Source: Vibrio rotiferianus CAIM 577 = LMG 21460 (GTDB lineage: Bacteria > Pseudomonadota > Gammaproteobacteria > Enterobacterales > Vibrionaceae). From it: 64,000 nucleotides of DNA. Positions 35,290 through 45,218 of this stretch are shown piece after piece. The translations under genes and the position numbers were made by a program. Where the stretch lies: the NCBI RefSeq assembly GCF_002741985.1, contig NZ_APHW01000020.1:1-64000 (forward strand), written 5' to 3'. Under the pieces are notes generated by a model. It was not told the origin of the DNA and made no database searches. It saw nothing but the letters and a program-made list of their open reading frames with translations. Every line of letters starts with the position of its first letter. Within the stretch, counting starts at the first letter, position 1.

Positions 35290-36168
35290 TTAGGGAGTTT
35301 CGACTTCGTCTTGTTGCTTATTGTCCAACGAAGGATCAATACCCCAATCTTTCCAAACTGGTTCTACGCCCGCAGGTAACCAGAGGTTTCTTCCCAACTC
35401 CATCCACGGTGATGGATAGTGAAAATCGCTGCCTTGAGAAGCTAATAGTTTGTATTGTATAGCATAATCGGCCAAGTTGCGTCTTTCTTGTTGCGCTTGT
35501 TGAGGTTGCGCAACTTCCATGGCATCTCCGCCTGCTTCGACAAATGCCGCTAACAAGCGTTTTACCCACTTTGCGGTAAGCTGATAACGACCCGGATGAG
35601 CCAATACAGCAGAACCACCCGCGGCATGAATCGCGTCAACCGCATCTTTCATGGAACACCAATTCGGTGGAACATAGCCAGGGTTAGAGCGCGTCAGGAA
35701 TTTCTTAAACACCATCTGCATGTTTTTGGCGTAACCATTGTCCACCAGCCATTTGGCGAAGTGAGCTCGTGTAATGGGCGCATCACCTGCAATTTGCTGG
35801 ACTTCTTCTAGTACGCCCTCACGGGTGGCTTTTTGTAGACGCTCCGCGATCAATTCAGCTCGAACCACGCGGTGCGTTTTCTGCTGCTCAATCAGCTCCG
35901 TCAATGCTGGGCTATCTGGATCGATATTCAGCCCCACAATATGGATGTCTTTGTTCTGCCAAACGGTAGAGATCTCGATACCGTTGATGATTTTTATCGG
36001 GAGATTGTTCTCTTCAACGTATTGCTTGGCCGGAGCTAAGCCGTCAACCGTATCATGATCCGTGATCGCCAAAACCTCGATATCAAAACTCAATGCCCTA
36101 TCCACTAAATCATGTGGTGCAAAGCGACCATCTGAAGCGGTGGTGTGGCTGTGTAAATCAATTCTCAT
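35290..36168 (-). CDS. rnm: PHP-domain RNase AM (TrpH, YciV)
   Basis: Metal-dependent phosphoesterase of the PHP family. The E. coli enzyme degrades 3',5'-nucleoside bisphosphates and matures the 5' ends of rRNAs. Metal ligands are visible in [11 protein letters not shown] (residues 4-14), [22 protein letters not shown] and GSDFHYP. 292 aa. It is transcribed divergently from trpL, the classic trpH location. Confidence 0.93.
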   Translation of the reverse strand: MRIDLHSHTTASDGRFAPHDLVDRALSFDIEVLAITDHDTVDGLAPAKQYVEENNLPIKIINGIEISTVWQNKDIHIVGLNIDPDSPALTELIEQQKTHRVVRAELIAERLQKATREGVLEEVQQIAGDAPITRAHFAKWLVDNGYAKNMQMVFKKFLTRSNPGYVPPNWCSMKDAVDAIHAAGGSAVLAHPGRYQLTAKWVKRLLAAFVEAGGDAMEVAQPQQAQQERRNLADYAIQYKLLASQGSDFHYPSPWMELGRNLWLPAGVEPVWKDWGIDPSLDNKQQDEVETP

Positions 36169-36197
36169 CTTTTTGTCGTTTTAATGCTGTTTTGGGG

Positions 36198-36229
36198 TTG
36201 ACTTTTTATCTCTGCACTAGTTAACTAGT
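36198..36229 (+). promoter_or_regulatory. trp promoter with overlapping TrpR operator
   Basis: -35 TTGACT (36198-36203), 17-bp spacer, -10 TTAACT (36221-36226). The 14-bp perfect palindrome ACTAGTTAACTAGT (36216-36229) covers the -10 and is the TrpR operator core known from E. coli trp and aroH. Trp-bound TrpR would block RNA polymerase directly. Confidence 0.92.
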
Positions 36230-36262
36230 ACACAAATACGAAGTACCTAATTAAGGCTCACC

Positions 36263-36388
36263 ATGTTACAAGAATTTAACCAAAACCAGGAAGCGAAAGT
36301 TGCAGTTCATACGAATAAGATGAATTCTGCTGATCTTGCTTGGTGGCGCACTTGGACAAGTTCTTGGTGGGCGAACGTGTACTTCTAG
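36263..36388 (+). CDS. trpL: trp operon leader peptide
   Basis: A 41-aa leader peptide starting at ATG 36263 behind AAGG (36253-36256). Residues 27-36 carry five tryptophans, WWRTWTSSWW, and the peptide ends ANVYF. Ribosome stalling at these codons under Trp shortage would favour antitermination. It is much longer and richer in Trp than the 14-aa, two-Trp E. coli peptide. A long, Trp-rich leader is consistent with Vibrio trp operons. The 126-bp frame has no other function apparent. Confidence 0.92.
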   Translation: MLQEFNQNQEAKVAVHTNKMNSADLAWWRTWTSSWWANVYF

Positions 36389-36408
36389 TTTATAGAATTA
36401 AACAACAC

Positions 36409-36438
36409 AAAGCCCGCTACTTCAGCGGGCTTTTTATT
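36409..36438 (+). terminator. trp attenuator
   Basis: 10-bp stem AAAGCCCGCT / AGCGGGCTTT with loop ACTTC and T run, 20 bp after the trpL stop. The 126 bp from here to trpE hold no gene. Confidence 0.9.
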
Positions 36439-36564
36439 TTGTCGTTCATCTCACATTCAACTGCTTAAACATTCATCGAATATGACCAAAACTTGATTGG
36501 GTGAACGTTTGCTTTATGCCACTATGTACGGCAGGAAGATATAAAACAGCTATAAGGAGGTCTT

Positions 36565-38130
36565 GTGAATAAGGCCATTGATATTCAGAAACTTGGACAG
36601 CTTGAAGTGCTAACGGCCTCCGTCCCTTATACTCAAGACCCGACTCGCTTGTTCCACACATTATGTGAGAACAAGACTGACAGCCTATTACTAGAATCCG
36701 CTGAGATCGATTCAAAGCAAGATTTAAAATCACTACTGATTGTCGATTCGGCCGTGCGTCTCGTCTGCTTTGGTCATAGCGTCAGCATGCAGGCATTGAC
36801 CAACAACGGTAAAAACCTACTTTCCCATTTAAACCAGAACATTCGTGGTGACATTGAGAGTGGTTTCGATGGCGAAACGCTGACTTTGGAATTCACTCAA
36901 CCGTGCGACACACTAGATGAAGACTCTCGCCTACGTGAAGCCTCTTCTTTCGATGCGCTGCGTTTAGTGCAACACAGCTTCGATATTTCAGAGCAAGATA
37001 AGCACGCGATTTTCCTTGGTGGTTTGTTTGCTTACGACTTGGTCGCGAACTTCGAACCACTGGGCAATGCGGAAGCAACCAATCAATGCCCAGATTACGT
37101 TTTCTACGTAGCGGAAACGCTGTTGGTTGTGGATCATCAAACCGAATCTTGCCAGCTGCAAGCGACTTTGTTTGTCGATGATTCAGAAAAAACAACACTA
37201 GAAACTCGCATCGCAGAAATCAGCGCTCAATGTGCGGCGCCAAAACTGCTGCCAAGTGCAGAGCAAATCGCCGACGTCACGGTTGAACCTAGCGTATCTG
37301 ATTCAGACTTCTGCCAAATCGTTCGTGACTTAAAAGAGTTCGTAGTGAAAGGCGATGTATTCCAAGTTGTACCATCTCGCCGATTCACTCTACCTTGCCC
37401 TTCTCCACTAGCGGCTTACAAAGAACTTAAACAAAGTAACCCAAGCCCTTACATGTTCTACATGCAAGATGAGCTGTTCACTCTGTTTGGCGCATCACCA
37501 GAAAGTGCGCTTAAGTACGAAACCGACACTAACCAAATTGAAATCTATCCAATCGCAGGCACTCGTCGCCGCGGTAAGCGCCCTAACGGCGAGATTGATT
37601 TCGACCTAGATAGCCGCATCGAACTTGAACTGCGTACTGACATGAAAGAAAACGCAGAACATATGATGTTGGTTGACTTAGCACGTAACGACGTTGCTCG
37701 TATTGCTCAAGCTGGCACACGCCACGTAGCAGACCTTCTAAAAGTGGACCGCTACAGCCACGTAATGCACTTGGTATCTCGTGTGGTTGGTCAACTGCGT
37801 GAAGACCTAGACGCGCTGCACGCATACCAAGCATGTATGAACATGGGCACGCTAACTGGTGCACCAAAGATTCGTGCAATGCAGTTGATTCGCGATGTAG
37901 AAGGCGCACGACGCGGTAGCTACGGCGGCGCTGTGGGTTACCTTACCGGCGAAGGAACATTAGATACTTGTATCGTGATCCGCTCAGCGTACGTTGAGAA
38001 CGGCATTGCTCAAGTTCAAGCTGGTGCTGGCGTGGTGTTCGACTCTGATCCACAAGCGGAAGCAGACGAAACGCGCGGCAAAGCACAAGCGGTAATCTCT
38101 GCTATCCAAGCAGCGCATAAGTCACAATAA
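36565..38130 (+). CDS. trpE: Anthranilate synthase component I
   Basis: Converts chorismate plus ammonia from TrpG to anthranilate. The N-terminal Trp-feedback pocket includes LLLESAEIDSK (about residues 37-47). The chorismate-binding domain shows FQVVPSRRF, IAGTRRRGKRPNG, LVDLARNDVARI and GTLTGAPKIRAMQLI. 521 aa. GTG start at 36565 behind a near-perfect AAGGAGG. First structural gene of trpEGDCFBA, with trpG following after 16 bp. Confidence 0.98.
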   Translation: MNKAIDIQKLGQLEVLTASVPYTQDPTRLFHTLCENKTDSLLLESAEIDSKQDLKSLLIVDSAVRLVCFGHSVSMQALTNNGKNLLSHLNQNIRGDIESGFDGETLTLEFTQPCDTLDEDSRLREASSFDALRLVQHSFDISEQDKHAIFLGGLFAYDLVANFEPLGNAEATNQCPDYVFYVAETLLVVDHQTESCQLQATLFVDDSEKTTLETRIAEISAQCAAPKLLPSAEQIADVTVEPSVSDSDFCQIVRDLKEFVVKGDVFQVVPSRRFTLPCPSPLAAYKELKQSNPSPYMFYMQDELFTLFGASPESALKYETDTNQIEIYPIAGTRRRGKRPNGEIDFDLDSRIELELRTDMKENAEHMMLVDLARNDVARIAQAGTRHVADLLKVDRYSHVMHLVSRVVGQLREDLDALHAYQACMNMGTLTGAPKIRAMQLIRDVEGARRGSYGGAVGYLTGEGTLDTCIVIRSAYVENGIAQVQAGAGVVFDSDPQAEADETRGKAQAVISAIQAAHKSQ

Positions 38131-38146
38131 GGAATAGGGTTCAGAG

Positions 38147-38728
38147 ATGGCTAATATCATTTTTATCGACAACTTTGACTCGTTCACCTACAACCTTGTG
38201 GATCAATTCCGCTCGCTAGGTCACTCAGTCAAGATTTACCGAAACAACATCCCAGCAGAAACCATTGAACAAGCGGTAAACGAGCTTGAAAACCCAGTGG
38301 TCCTGCTATCACCAGGCCCAGGTGCACCGTCAGAGGCAGGCTCAATGCCGGAGCTTATCCAACGCATGAAAGGCAAAGTGCCGATGATCGGCATTTGTCT
38401 TGGTCACCAAGCGATTGTTGAAGCATACGGCGGCACCGTTGCTGGCGCAGGCGAAATCATTCACGGTAAGGTCTCTATGATGGAGCACCAAAACCATGCG
38501 ATTTACCAAAACCTACCATCACCACTTGCTATTGCACGTTACCACTCGCTGGTTGCGACCAAGGTTCCTGAGAGCCTAACCATCACAGCAGAAGTGGATG
38601 ACTTGGTAATGTCTGTTGTACATGAAGAAGATAAAGTTTGCGGGTTCCAGTTCCACCCGGAATCTATTATGACGACCTACGGAGCAACACTGTTGGCCAA
38701 TGCCATTGAATGGGCGCTTGAAGAATAA
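38147..38728 (+). CDS. trpG: Anthranilate synthase component II (glutamine amidotransferase)
   Basis: Class I glutamine amidotransferase that supplies ammonia to TrpE. The nucleophile Cys is in GICLGHQAIVE; the His-Glu pair is in FQFHPESI. 193 aa. A separate gene here, whereas E. coli has TrpG fused to TrpD. Confidence 0.97.
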   Translation: MANIIFIDNFDSFTYNLVDQFRSLGHSVKIYRNNIPAETIEQAVNELENPVVLLSPGPGAPSEAGSMPELIQRMKGKVPMIGICLGHQAIVEAYGGTVAGAGEIIHGKVSMMEHQNHAIYQNLPSPLAIARYHSLVATKVPESLTITAEVDDLVMSVVHEEDKVCGFQFHPESIMTTYGATLLANAIEWALEE

Positions 38729-38792
38729 ACTTCAGTAAACCCACTCACTGCTTAAAAAGCACTTGGCACATAAGAAATTTAGGAGAGGAAAT

Positions 38793-39803
38793 ATGGAAGC
38801 AATCATCAACCCTATTATTACCAAACTGTACGAGCAAGAGTCGCTTACTCAGGAAGAGAGCCAACAGCTATTCGACATCATTATCCGTGGTGAACTAGAC
38901 CCAATTTTAATGGCATCAGCACTGACTGCACTAAAAATCAAAGGCGAAACGCCGGATGAAATTGCGGGTGCGGCAAAAGCACTGCTGGCAAATGCAAACC
39001 CATTCCCTCGCCCAGATTACGATTTCGCAGATATCGTAGGTACTGGCGGTGACGGTCACAACACCATCAATATCTCAACCACAGCAGCGTTTGTTGCTGC
39101 AGCATGTGGTCTAAAAGTGGCGAAACACGGTAACCGCAGCGTTTCAAGCAAATCGGGCTCTTCTGACCTTCTTGACTCGTTTGGTATCAACCTTGCCATG
39201 AGCGCTGAAGATACGCGCAAAGCAGTAGACGATATAGGTGTTGCTTTCCTATTTGCACCTCAATACCACGGTGGTGTGCGCCATGCGATGCCAGTGCGTC
39301 AAACCATGAAAACACGCACCATCTTCAACATTCTTGGCCCACTGATTAACCCTGCTCGTCCTAACATCGAATTGATGGGCGTATACAGTGAAGAACTGGT
39401 TCGTCCTATAGCAGAAACCATGCTACAAATGGGTATGAAGCGCGCAGCAGTAGTACACGGTAGTGGTTTGGATGAAGTGGCGATTCACGGTGAAACAACG
39501 GTTGCAGAAATCAAAGATGGCAAGATCACTGAGTACACGCTAACACCAGCAGACTTCGGTCTACAAGCGCATCCGTTAGAAGCGATCAAAGGTGGTGATC
39601 CTGAAGAAAACAAAGCGATCATTACCAATATCCTGACGGGTAAAGGTACAGACGCACAATTGGGTGCTGTAGCGGTGAACGTTGCTCTGCTAATGCGTCT
39701 ATTCGGCCACGAAGATTTAAAAGCCAATACGCAACAAGCGATTGAGGCAATGAATTCAGGCAAGGCGTACCAATTGGTACAACAACTTGCCGCACACGCT
39801 TAA
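38793..39803 (+). CDS. trpD: Anthranilate phosphoribosyltransferase
   Basis: Transfers phosphoribosyl from PRPP to anthranilate. The PRPP site [14 protein letters not shown] and [15 protein letters not shown] are conserved, as is [15 protein letters not shown] start at ATG 38793 (MEAIINP) because GGAGAGGAA lies just upstream; the frame extends ten codons further without a ribosome site. 336 aa. Confidence 0.97.
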   Translation: MEAIINPIITKLYEQESLTQEESQQLFDIIIRGELDPILMASALTALKIKGETPDEIAGAAKALLANANPFPRPDYDFADIVGTGGDGHNTINISTTAAFVAAACGLKVAKHGNRSVSSKSGSSDLLDSFGINLAMSAEDTRKAVDDIGVAFLFAPQYHGGVRHAMPVRQTMKTRTIFNILGPLINPARPNIELMGVYSEELVRPIAETMLQMGMKRAAVVHGSGLDEVAIHGETTVAEIKDGKITEYTLTPADFGLQAHPLEAIKGGDPEENKAIITNILTGKGTDAQLGAVAVNVALLMRLFGHEDLKANTQQAIEAMNSGKAYQLVQQLAAHA

Positions 39804-39816
39804 GGAATTGAAGAAG

Positions 39817-41256
39817 ATGACTGACTTCAACACTCAGCAAGCTGGCAACCTGTCTGAACACGTTTCTAAGAAAGAAGCAGAAATGGCAGAAGTACTGGCG
39901 AAAATTGTCCGCGACAAATATCAGTGGGTAGCAGACCGTAAGGTGTCTCAACCGCTAAGCACATTTCAGTCTGATTTGCTGCCATCGGACCGCAGCTTCT
40001 ACGATGCACTGAGTGGCGAAAAGACGGCGTTCATCACCGAATGTAAGAAGGCATCTCCTTCTAAAGGTTTGATTCGTGATCATTTCGACTTGGATTACAT
40101 TGCATCGGTTTATAACAACCATGCTAATGCAATTTCGGTATTAACAGACGAAAAATACTTCCAAGGTAACTTTGACTTTCTTCCTCAAGTGCGTGGCCAA
40201 GTCAAACAGCCCGTTCTGTGTAAAGACTTCATGGTAGACACCTACCAAGTTTACCTAGCGCGTCATTACAGTGCTGATGCTGTCTTGCTAATGCTGTCTG
40301 TCCTAAATGACGAAGAGTACAAAGCGCTAGAAGAAGCAGCACACAGCCTGAACATGGGCATCCTAACCGAAGTGAGCAACGAAGAGGAGCTTCATCGTGC
40401 CGTTAATCTAGGCGCACGCGTTATCGGCATCAATAACCGTAACCTACGCGACCTAAGTACCGACTTGAATCGTACGAAAGAACTGGCGCCGACAATTCGC
40501 GAATTAGCACCTAACGCGACCGTGATTTCAGAGTCTGGCATTTATACGCATCAACAAGTCCGTGATTTAGCCGAATACGCAGACGGCTTCTTGATTGGTA
40601 GTTCGCTGATGGCAGAAGAGAACCTAGAGCTTGCAGTGCGCAAAGTTACGCTGGGCGAAAACAAAGTCTGTGGTCTCACTCATCCAGATGACGCAGCGAA
40701 AGCGTATCAAGCTGGTGCAGTGTTCGGTGGCCTGATTTTTGTCGAAAAGTCGAAACGCGCCGTTGATCTTGAAGGTGCGCGCTTAACCATGAGCGGTGCT
40801 CCACTGAACTATGTAGGCGTGTTCCAAAATCATGATATCGATTTTGTTGCTTCCGTTGTGACCTCTCTGGGTTTGAAAGCGGTGCAATTGCATGGTCAAG
40901 AAGACCAAGCTTACGTTAAGCAGCTAAAAGCAGAGCTGCCAGCATGTGTTGAAATCTGGAAAGCTTACGGTGTGACAGATGCGAAGCCAGAACTGCTTTC
41001 GGACAACATTGACCGCCACCTGTTAGATGCGCAAGTTGGCTCTCAAACAGGTGGAACCGGTCAAGTGTTCGACTGGTCACTGATCGGCGACCCAAGTCAA
41101 ATTATGCTAGCGGGCGGACTGTCGCCAGAAAATGCTCAACAAGCTGCGACACTAGGTTGCTTGGGATTGGATTTAAACTCTGGTGTAGAAAGCGCACCAG
41201 GCAAAAAAGATTCACAGAAGTTGCTTGCGGCATTCAGCGCCATTCGCAACTACTAA
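39817..41256 (+). CDS. trpCF: Fused indole-3-glycerol phosphate synthase / phosphoribosylanthranilate isomerase
   Basis: Bifunctional enzyme catalysing the third and fourth steps after anthranilate. TrpC domain (about residues 1-260) with [40 protein letters not shown] and [11 protein letters not shown]. TrpF domain (about 265-479) with [28 protein letters not shown] and [15 protein letters not shown] 39817 is preceded by GAAGAAG, 13 bp after trpD; an upstream TTG in frame is less likely. The fusion is normal for enteric bacteria and Vibrio. Confidence 0.97.
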   Translation: MTDFNTQQAGNLSEHVSKKEAEMAEVLAKIVRDKYQWVADRKVSQPLSTFQSDLLPSDRSFYDALSGEKTAFITECKKASPSKGLIRDHFDLDYIASVYNNHANAISVLTDEKYFQGNFDFLPQVRGQVKQPVLCKDFMVDTYQVYLARHYSADAVLLMLSVLNDEEYKALEEAAHSLNMGILTEVSNEEELHRAVNLGARVIGINNRNLRDLSTDLNRTKELAPTIRELAPNATVISESGIYTHQQVRDLAEYADGFLIGSSLMAEENLELAVRKVTLGENKVCGLTHPDDAAKAYQAGAVFGGLIFVEKSKRAVDLEGARLTMSGAPLNYVGVFQNHDIDFVASVVTSLGLKAVQLHGQEDQAYVKQLKAELPACVEIWKAYGVTDAKPELLSDNIDRHLLDAQVGSQTGGTGQVFDWSLIGDPSQIMLAGGLSPENAQQAATLGCLGLDLNSGVESAPGKKDSQKLLAAFSAIRNY

Positions 41257-41320
41257 AGCTGGATATCAGCTAAAAAATTTAAAGCTATTCGTAGCGAAAA
41301 ATACGAGAAGGAATATCACC

Positions 41321-42511
41321 ATGGCAAAACTGAATGCCTACTTTGGCGAATACGGCGGTCAGTACGTTCCGCAAATTCTAGTTCCAGCACTGGAGCAACT
41401 AGAGCAAGCGTTTATCGACGCGCAAGAAGATCCAGAATTCCGCAGCGAATTCATGACGCTTCTTCAAGAGTATGCGGGCCGCCCAACGGCTTTAACTCTA
41501 ACTCGTAACCTAACCAAAGGTACGAAAACCAAATTGTACCTAAAACGTGAAGACCTGCTTCACGGTGGTGCGCACAAGACCAACCAAGTGTTAGGTCAAG
41601 CGCTACTTGCGAAACGCATGGGCAAAAACGAAATCATCGCTGAAACTGGCGCAGGCCAACACGGTGTTGCAACCGCACTAGCATGTGCACTGCTTGGCCT
41701 TAAGTGCCGCGTTTACATGGGTGCAAAAGACGTTGAGCGTCAAAGTCCGAACGTGTTCCGTATGAAGCTCATGGGTGCAGAAGTTATTCCTGTCCACTCT
41801 GGTTCCGCAACACTTAAAGACGCATGTAACGAAGCACTACGCGACTGGTCTGCAACTTATGAAGACGCGCACTACCTATTAGGTACAGCGGCAGGTCCTC
41901 ACCCATTCCCAACCATCGTGCGCGATTTCCAACGCATGATTGGTGAAGAAACGAAGAATCAGATTTTGGCACGTGAAGGTCGTCTTCCTGACGCAGTTAT
42001 CGCATGTGTGGGCGGTGGTTCAAACGCTATCGGTATGTTTGCTGACTTCATCGAAGAAGAAAGCGTTCGCCTAATTGGTGTTGAGCCAGCAGGTAAAGGT
42101 ATCGATACCGACCAACACGGCGCGCCACTTAAACATGGTAAAACGGGTATCTTCTTTGGTATGAAAGCGCCATTGATGCAAGATCCAAATGGTCAGGTTG
42201 AAGAGTCATACTCTGTTTCTGCTGGTCTTGATTTCCCTTCAGTTGGTCCACAGCACGCACACCTGAACGCAATCGGCCGTGCTGAATACGACAACGTAAC
42301 GGACGATGAAGCACTAGAAGCATTCCAAGAAATTGCGCGTCACGAAGGCATCATCCCAGCTCTAGAGTCCTCTCACGCTGTAGCACATGCACTGCGTATG
42401 GCTCGTGAGAATCCAGAAAAAGAACAATTGTTAGTTGTGAACCTATCAGGTCGTGGTGATAAAGATATCTTCACTGTACATGCCATCCTAGAAGAAAAAG
42501 GAGCGATCTAA
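41321..42511 (+). CDS. trpB: Tryptophan synthase beta chain
   Basis: PLP enzyme that joins indole and serine. PLP Lys in [18 protein letters not shown] (phosphate site) and the conserved [10 protein letters not shown] loop are visible. I start at ATG 41321 ([13 protein letters not shown], the family's usual N-terminus) with AGAAGGA upstream; the longer open frame back to 41225 overlaps trpCF and is not used. 396 aa. Overlaps trpA by one base. Confidence 0.98.
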   Translation: MAKLNAYFGEYGGQYVPQILVPALEQLEQAFIDAQEDPEFRSEFMTLLQEYAGRPTALTLTRNLTKGTKTKLYLKREDLLHGGAHKTNQVLGQALLAKRMGKNEIIAETGAGQHGVATALACALLGLKCRVYMGAKDVERQSPNVFRMKLMGAEVIPVHSGSATLKDACNEALRDWSATYEDAHYLLGTAAGPHPFPTIVRDFQRMIGEETKNQILAREGRLPDAVIACVGGGSNAIGMFADFIEEESVRLIGVEPAGKGIDTDQHGAPLKHGKTGIFFGMKAPLMQDPNGQVEESYSVSAGLDFPSVGPQHAHLNAIGRAEYDNVTDDEALEAFQEIARHEGIIPALESSHAVAHALRMARENPEKEQLLVVNLSGRGDKDIFTVHAILEEKGAI

Positions 42512-43317
42512 TGAGCCGTTATGCAAAGATGTTTGAGCGCCTAAACGAGAAAAACCAAGGCGCGTTTGTACCGTTCGTAACGGTTTGCGATCCAAACGCA
42601 GAACAGTCTTACAAGATCATGGAAACATTGGTTGAGTCGGGCGCAGATGCCCTAGAACTCGGTATTCCATTCTCAGATCCTCTTGCGGATGGCCCGACTA
42701 TCCAAGGTGCGAACATTCGTGCTCTAGATTCTGGTGCTACGCCTGATATCTGCTTCGAGCAAATTGGTAAGATCCGAGCCAAGTACCCAGAGCTACCTAT
42801 TGGCCTTCTGATGTACGCGAACCTTGTATACTCTCGTGGTATCGAAAACTTCTATGAGCGCTGCGCAAAAGCGGGCATCGATTCGGTTTTGATTGCAGAC
42901 GTACCAACCAATGAAAGTGCAGAGTTTGTTGCTGCTGCAGAGAAGTTTGGTATTCACCCAATCTTCATCGCACCACCAACGGCAAGTGACGAGACACTGA
43001 AGCAAGTATCAGAGCTAGGTGGTGGCTACACGTACCTACTATCTCGTGCAGGTGTGACTGGCGCGGAAACCAAAGCAAACATGCCTGTTGGTCACATGCT
43101 CGATAGACTGAATCAATTTGACGCGCCACCAGCGCTACTTGGTTTTGGTATTTCCGAGCCAGCGCAGGTAAAACAAGCTCTAGAATCTGGAGCAGCAGGC
43201 GCAATTTCTGGTTCAGCCGTTGTAAAAATTATCGAAGCGAACGTTGAGCAACCACAAACCATGCTCGACAAGCTAAGCGAGTTCGTTTCTGCAATGAAAG
43301 CTGCAACACAAAAATAA
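42511..43317 (+). CDS. trpA: Tryptophan synthase alpha chain
   Basis: Cleaves indole-3-glycerol phosphate to indole, which passes through the tunnel to TrpB. Catalytic Glu in [10 protein letters not shown] and Asp in [17 protein letters not shown] is the active-site loop. 268 aa. TAATG overlap with trpB; last gene of the operon. Confidence 0.98.
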   Translation: MSRYAKMFERLNEKNQGAFVPFVTVCDPNAEQSYKIMETLVESGADALELGIPFSDPLADGPTIQGANIRALDSGATPDICFEQIGKIRAKYPELPIGLLMYANLVYSRGIENFYERCAKAGIDSVLIADVPTNESAEFVAAAEKFGIHPIFIAPPTASDETLKQVSELGGGYTYLLSRAGVTGAETKANMPVGHMLDRLNQFDAPPALLGFGISEPAQVKQALESGAAGAISGSAVVKIIEANVEQPQTMLDKLSEFVSAMKAATQK

Positions 43318-43341
43318 CGTATCACTAATTTAATCAATATG

Positions 43342-43384
43342 AGATCGATTCCTTATTAAGCGATAAGAATCGATCTTTTTTTTA
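43342..43384 (+). terminator. Terminator of the trp operon
   Basis: Long stem: AGATCGATT / AATCGATCT (9 bp), extended after a bulged C by CTTAT / ATAAG, 6-nt loop, then eight T. Confidence 0.9.
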
Positions 43385-43462
43385 ACATTCACTTTCTAAA
43401 ATGCCCCTTCCTTTACCATTAATTTTATAAACACATCCAAGCTCGAACATGATCAACACCAA

Positions 43463-43478
43463 TAGCAAACGTTTGCTG
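43463..43478. promoter_or_regulatory. PurR-type operator upstream of the symporter gene
   Basis: TAGCAAACGTTTGCTG contains GCAAACGTTTGC, the full 12-bp core of the PurR box ACGCAAACGTTTGCGT, centred on CG as in LacI-family operators. Beyond it the symmetry continues (CCAA...TTGG) with one mismatched pair, giving a 24-bp near-palindrome at 43459-43482. It lies about 180 bp upstream of the symporter. Another LacI-family regulator is possible. Confidence 0.5.
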
Positions 43479-43654
43479 TTGGTTAAAAAATTATCACCAG
43501 TCAATAAATTACTTATTAGCTAGTCATTTTGTACTGAAATTGTATTGCTAATTGTGAATGATAAGTGTAAAAAGCAAGGCGATATAATTATCCAAATAAC
43601 AACTTTAGATTGGTGGGTAATTTTAGGATTTTACATATTATTAGCACAGAGGTT

Positions 43655-44914
43655 ATGGAAGTGTTAGAACAAAAGAGTTTGCTAAACAACATTGGCGTGC
43701 AAGTCGTCATTGCAATGATCGTCGGTACTGCCGTTGGTGCCTTCATGGGTCACAGTGCAACTGTATTTGCGCCACTAGGTGCTATCTTTATCAACCTAAT
43801 CAAAATGTTAGTGATCCCATTGGTCGCTGTTGCATTGATTTCAGGTGCGGCAGGTCTGGGCAATAGTCAATCTGCTGGTAAAGTGGGCTTAGTAACCCTA
43901 GGTTACTTCGGTCTAACATCAGCTCTGGCAGTAGCACTGGCACTGTTTATGGGTGAAGTATTCCAACCAGGCATGGGTATCGACGTTTCTGGCGTTGAAG
44001 GCATGTTCTCGGCAGAATACGCTTCAAAAGGTGAACTACCTACTTTCTGGGCAACCATCACTGGTATGATCCCAACTAACGTTTTTCAATCACTAAACGA
44101 AGCAAATATCCTTCAAATCCTAGTGTTCTGTATGTTCTTCGGCATCGCGATTTCAAAGCAAGAGAAAGCTCGCCGCGAACCAATCATCAATGGTGTTAAC
44201 TGCATCGTTGACGCGATGGTTTGGATGATCAACAAAGTGATGATCATCGCACCTATCGGCGTATTTGGTCTGATGGCAGAAGCGGTAGGTACGTTTGGTT
44301 TTGGTGCCCTAATGGTGGTGTTCAAACTGTTCGTCGTTTACGTCGCTGCAATTCTAGTATTTGGTTTCGTGGTTTACCCAGCAATGGTACACATCTTCAC
44401 TAAAACATCAGCGAAGAAGTTCGTATCTGCAATGAAGAAACCACAAGCGGTTGCACTGTCTACAGCATCTTCAATGGCAACACTGCCAGTGACGATGGAT
44501 ACGTGTGAAAAAGAGCTAGGCGTTAAGAACTCGACGGCGTCGTTTGTTCTGCCTCTTGGCGCGACCATCAACATGTCAGGTAACGCGATTTACTACGGTC
44601 TAGTGGCAATATTCTTTGCTCAGCTATTCAACATTGACCTAGGCATGGGCGCTTACATCGCTATCATCGTGACATCTACACTAGGTGCGGTAGGCCAAGC
44701 TGGTGTCCCTGGCCCTTCATTCCTAGTTGTAGCTGTACTGCTTGCTGCGGGCATTCCAATCGAAGGCTTACCACTATTGTTCGCTCTTGACCGTATCTTT
44801 GACATGATCCGTACAGCACTAAACATCACCGGTGACGCAGCATGTGCTGTTATCGTTGATGCGCTAGTGGAAGAAGAAGCAGAACAAGTAGAGCTTCAAA
44901 AACAAGAAGCGTAA
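43655..44914 (+). CDS. Dicarboxylate/amino acid:cation symporter (DAACS family)
   Basis: Inner-membrane secondary transporter of the GltP/SstT/DctA superfamily, importing acidic or neutral amino acids or C4-dicarboxylates with Na+ or H+. Eight hydrophobic segments and two re-entrant loops are expected. The HP1 Ser-rich motif is STASSMATLP, the TM7 motif is GATINMSGNAIYYG, and the HP2/TM8 region is GVPGPSFLVVAVLL then DRIFDMIRTALNITGD. I start at ATG 43655 (MEVLEQKS) near GAGG; GTG 43661 is equally possible and the open frame extends to TTG 43610. Substrate cannot be set from sequence; the upstream PurR-type box would suit an amino acid feeding purine synthesis. Confidence 0.88.
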   Translation: MEVLEQKSLLNNIGVQVVIAMIVGTAVGAFMGHSATVFAPLGAIFINLIKMLVIPLVAVALISGAAGLGNSQSAGKVGLVTLGYFGLTSALAVALALFMGEVFQPGMGIDVSGVEGMFSAEYASKGELPTFWATITGMIPTNVFQSLNEANILQILVFCMFFGIAISKQEKARREPIINGVNCIVDAMVWMINKVMIIAPIGVFGLMAEAVGTFGFGALMVVFKLFVVYVAAILVFGFVVYPAMVHIFTKTSAKKFVSAMKKPQAVALSTASSMATLPVTMDTCEKELGVKNSTASFVLPLGATINMSGNAIYYGLVAIFFAQLFNIDLGMGAYIAIIVTSTLGAVGQAGVPGPSFLVVAVLLAAGIPIEGLPLLFALDRIFDMIRTALNITGDAACAVIVDALVEEEAEQVELQKQEA

Positions 44915-44941
44915 TTACCTACTTTATTTTGTATTTAATTG

Positions 44942-44966
44942 AAACCGGGATTCGTCCCGGTTTTTT
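44942..44966 (+). terminator. Terminator after the symporter gene
   Basis: 9-bp stem AAACCGGGA / TCCCGGTTT with the stable tetraloop TTCG and T run. The 250 bp from here to luxM hold the luxM promoter region but no motif that I can name. Confidence 0.85.
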
Positions 44967-45218
44967 ATCGCCTTAATTCTTCGCCTCCTCTCACAATATG
45001 GCAAAAGAGTCCTAGCCCTATGCCCCTTCTCACTATGAAACCTGTTTTAATACGATTAGTATATTCAGCATAAGAGTCGATATAGAACAAGACCTTAAGT
45101 AACTGCTTTTTAGAGTGTGCGTTAGACACAACTAGCAGTATGCTCAATCAATTCGACACAAACATAATGATAAGGGTGGTTTGGCAAACACCTGATTGAA
45201 ACGTCAAACGAGGCTAGG

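Noticed and set aside
41225..41320. N-terminal extension of trpB overlapping trpCF
   Set aside because: The TrpB family starts [13 protein letters not shown] at 41321, with its own ribosome site.
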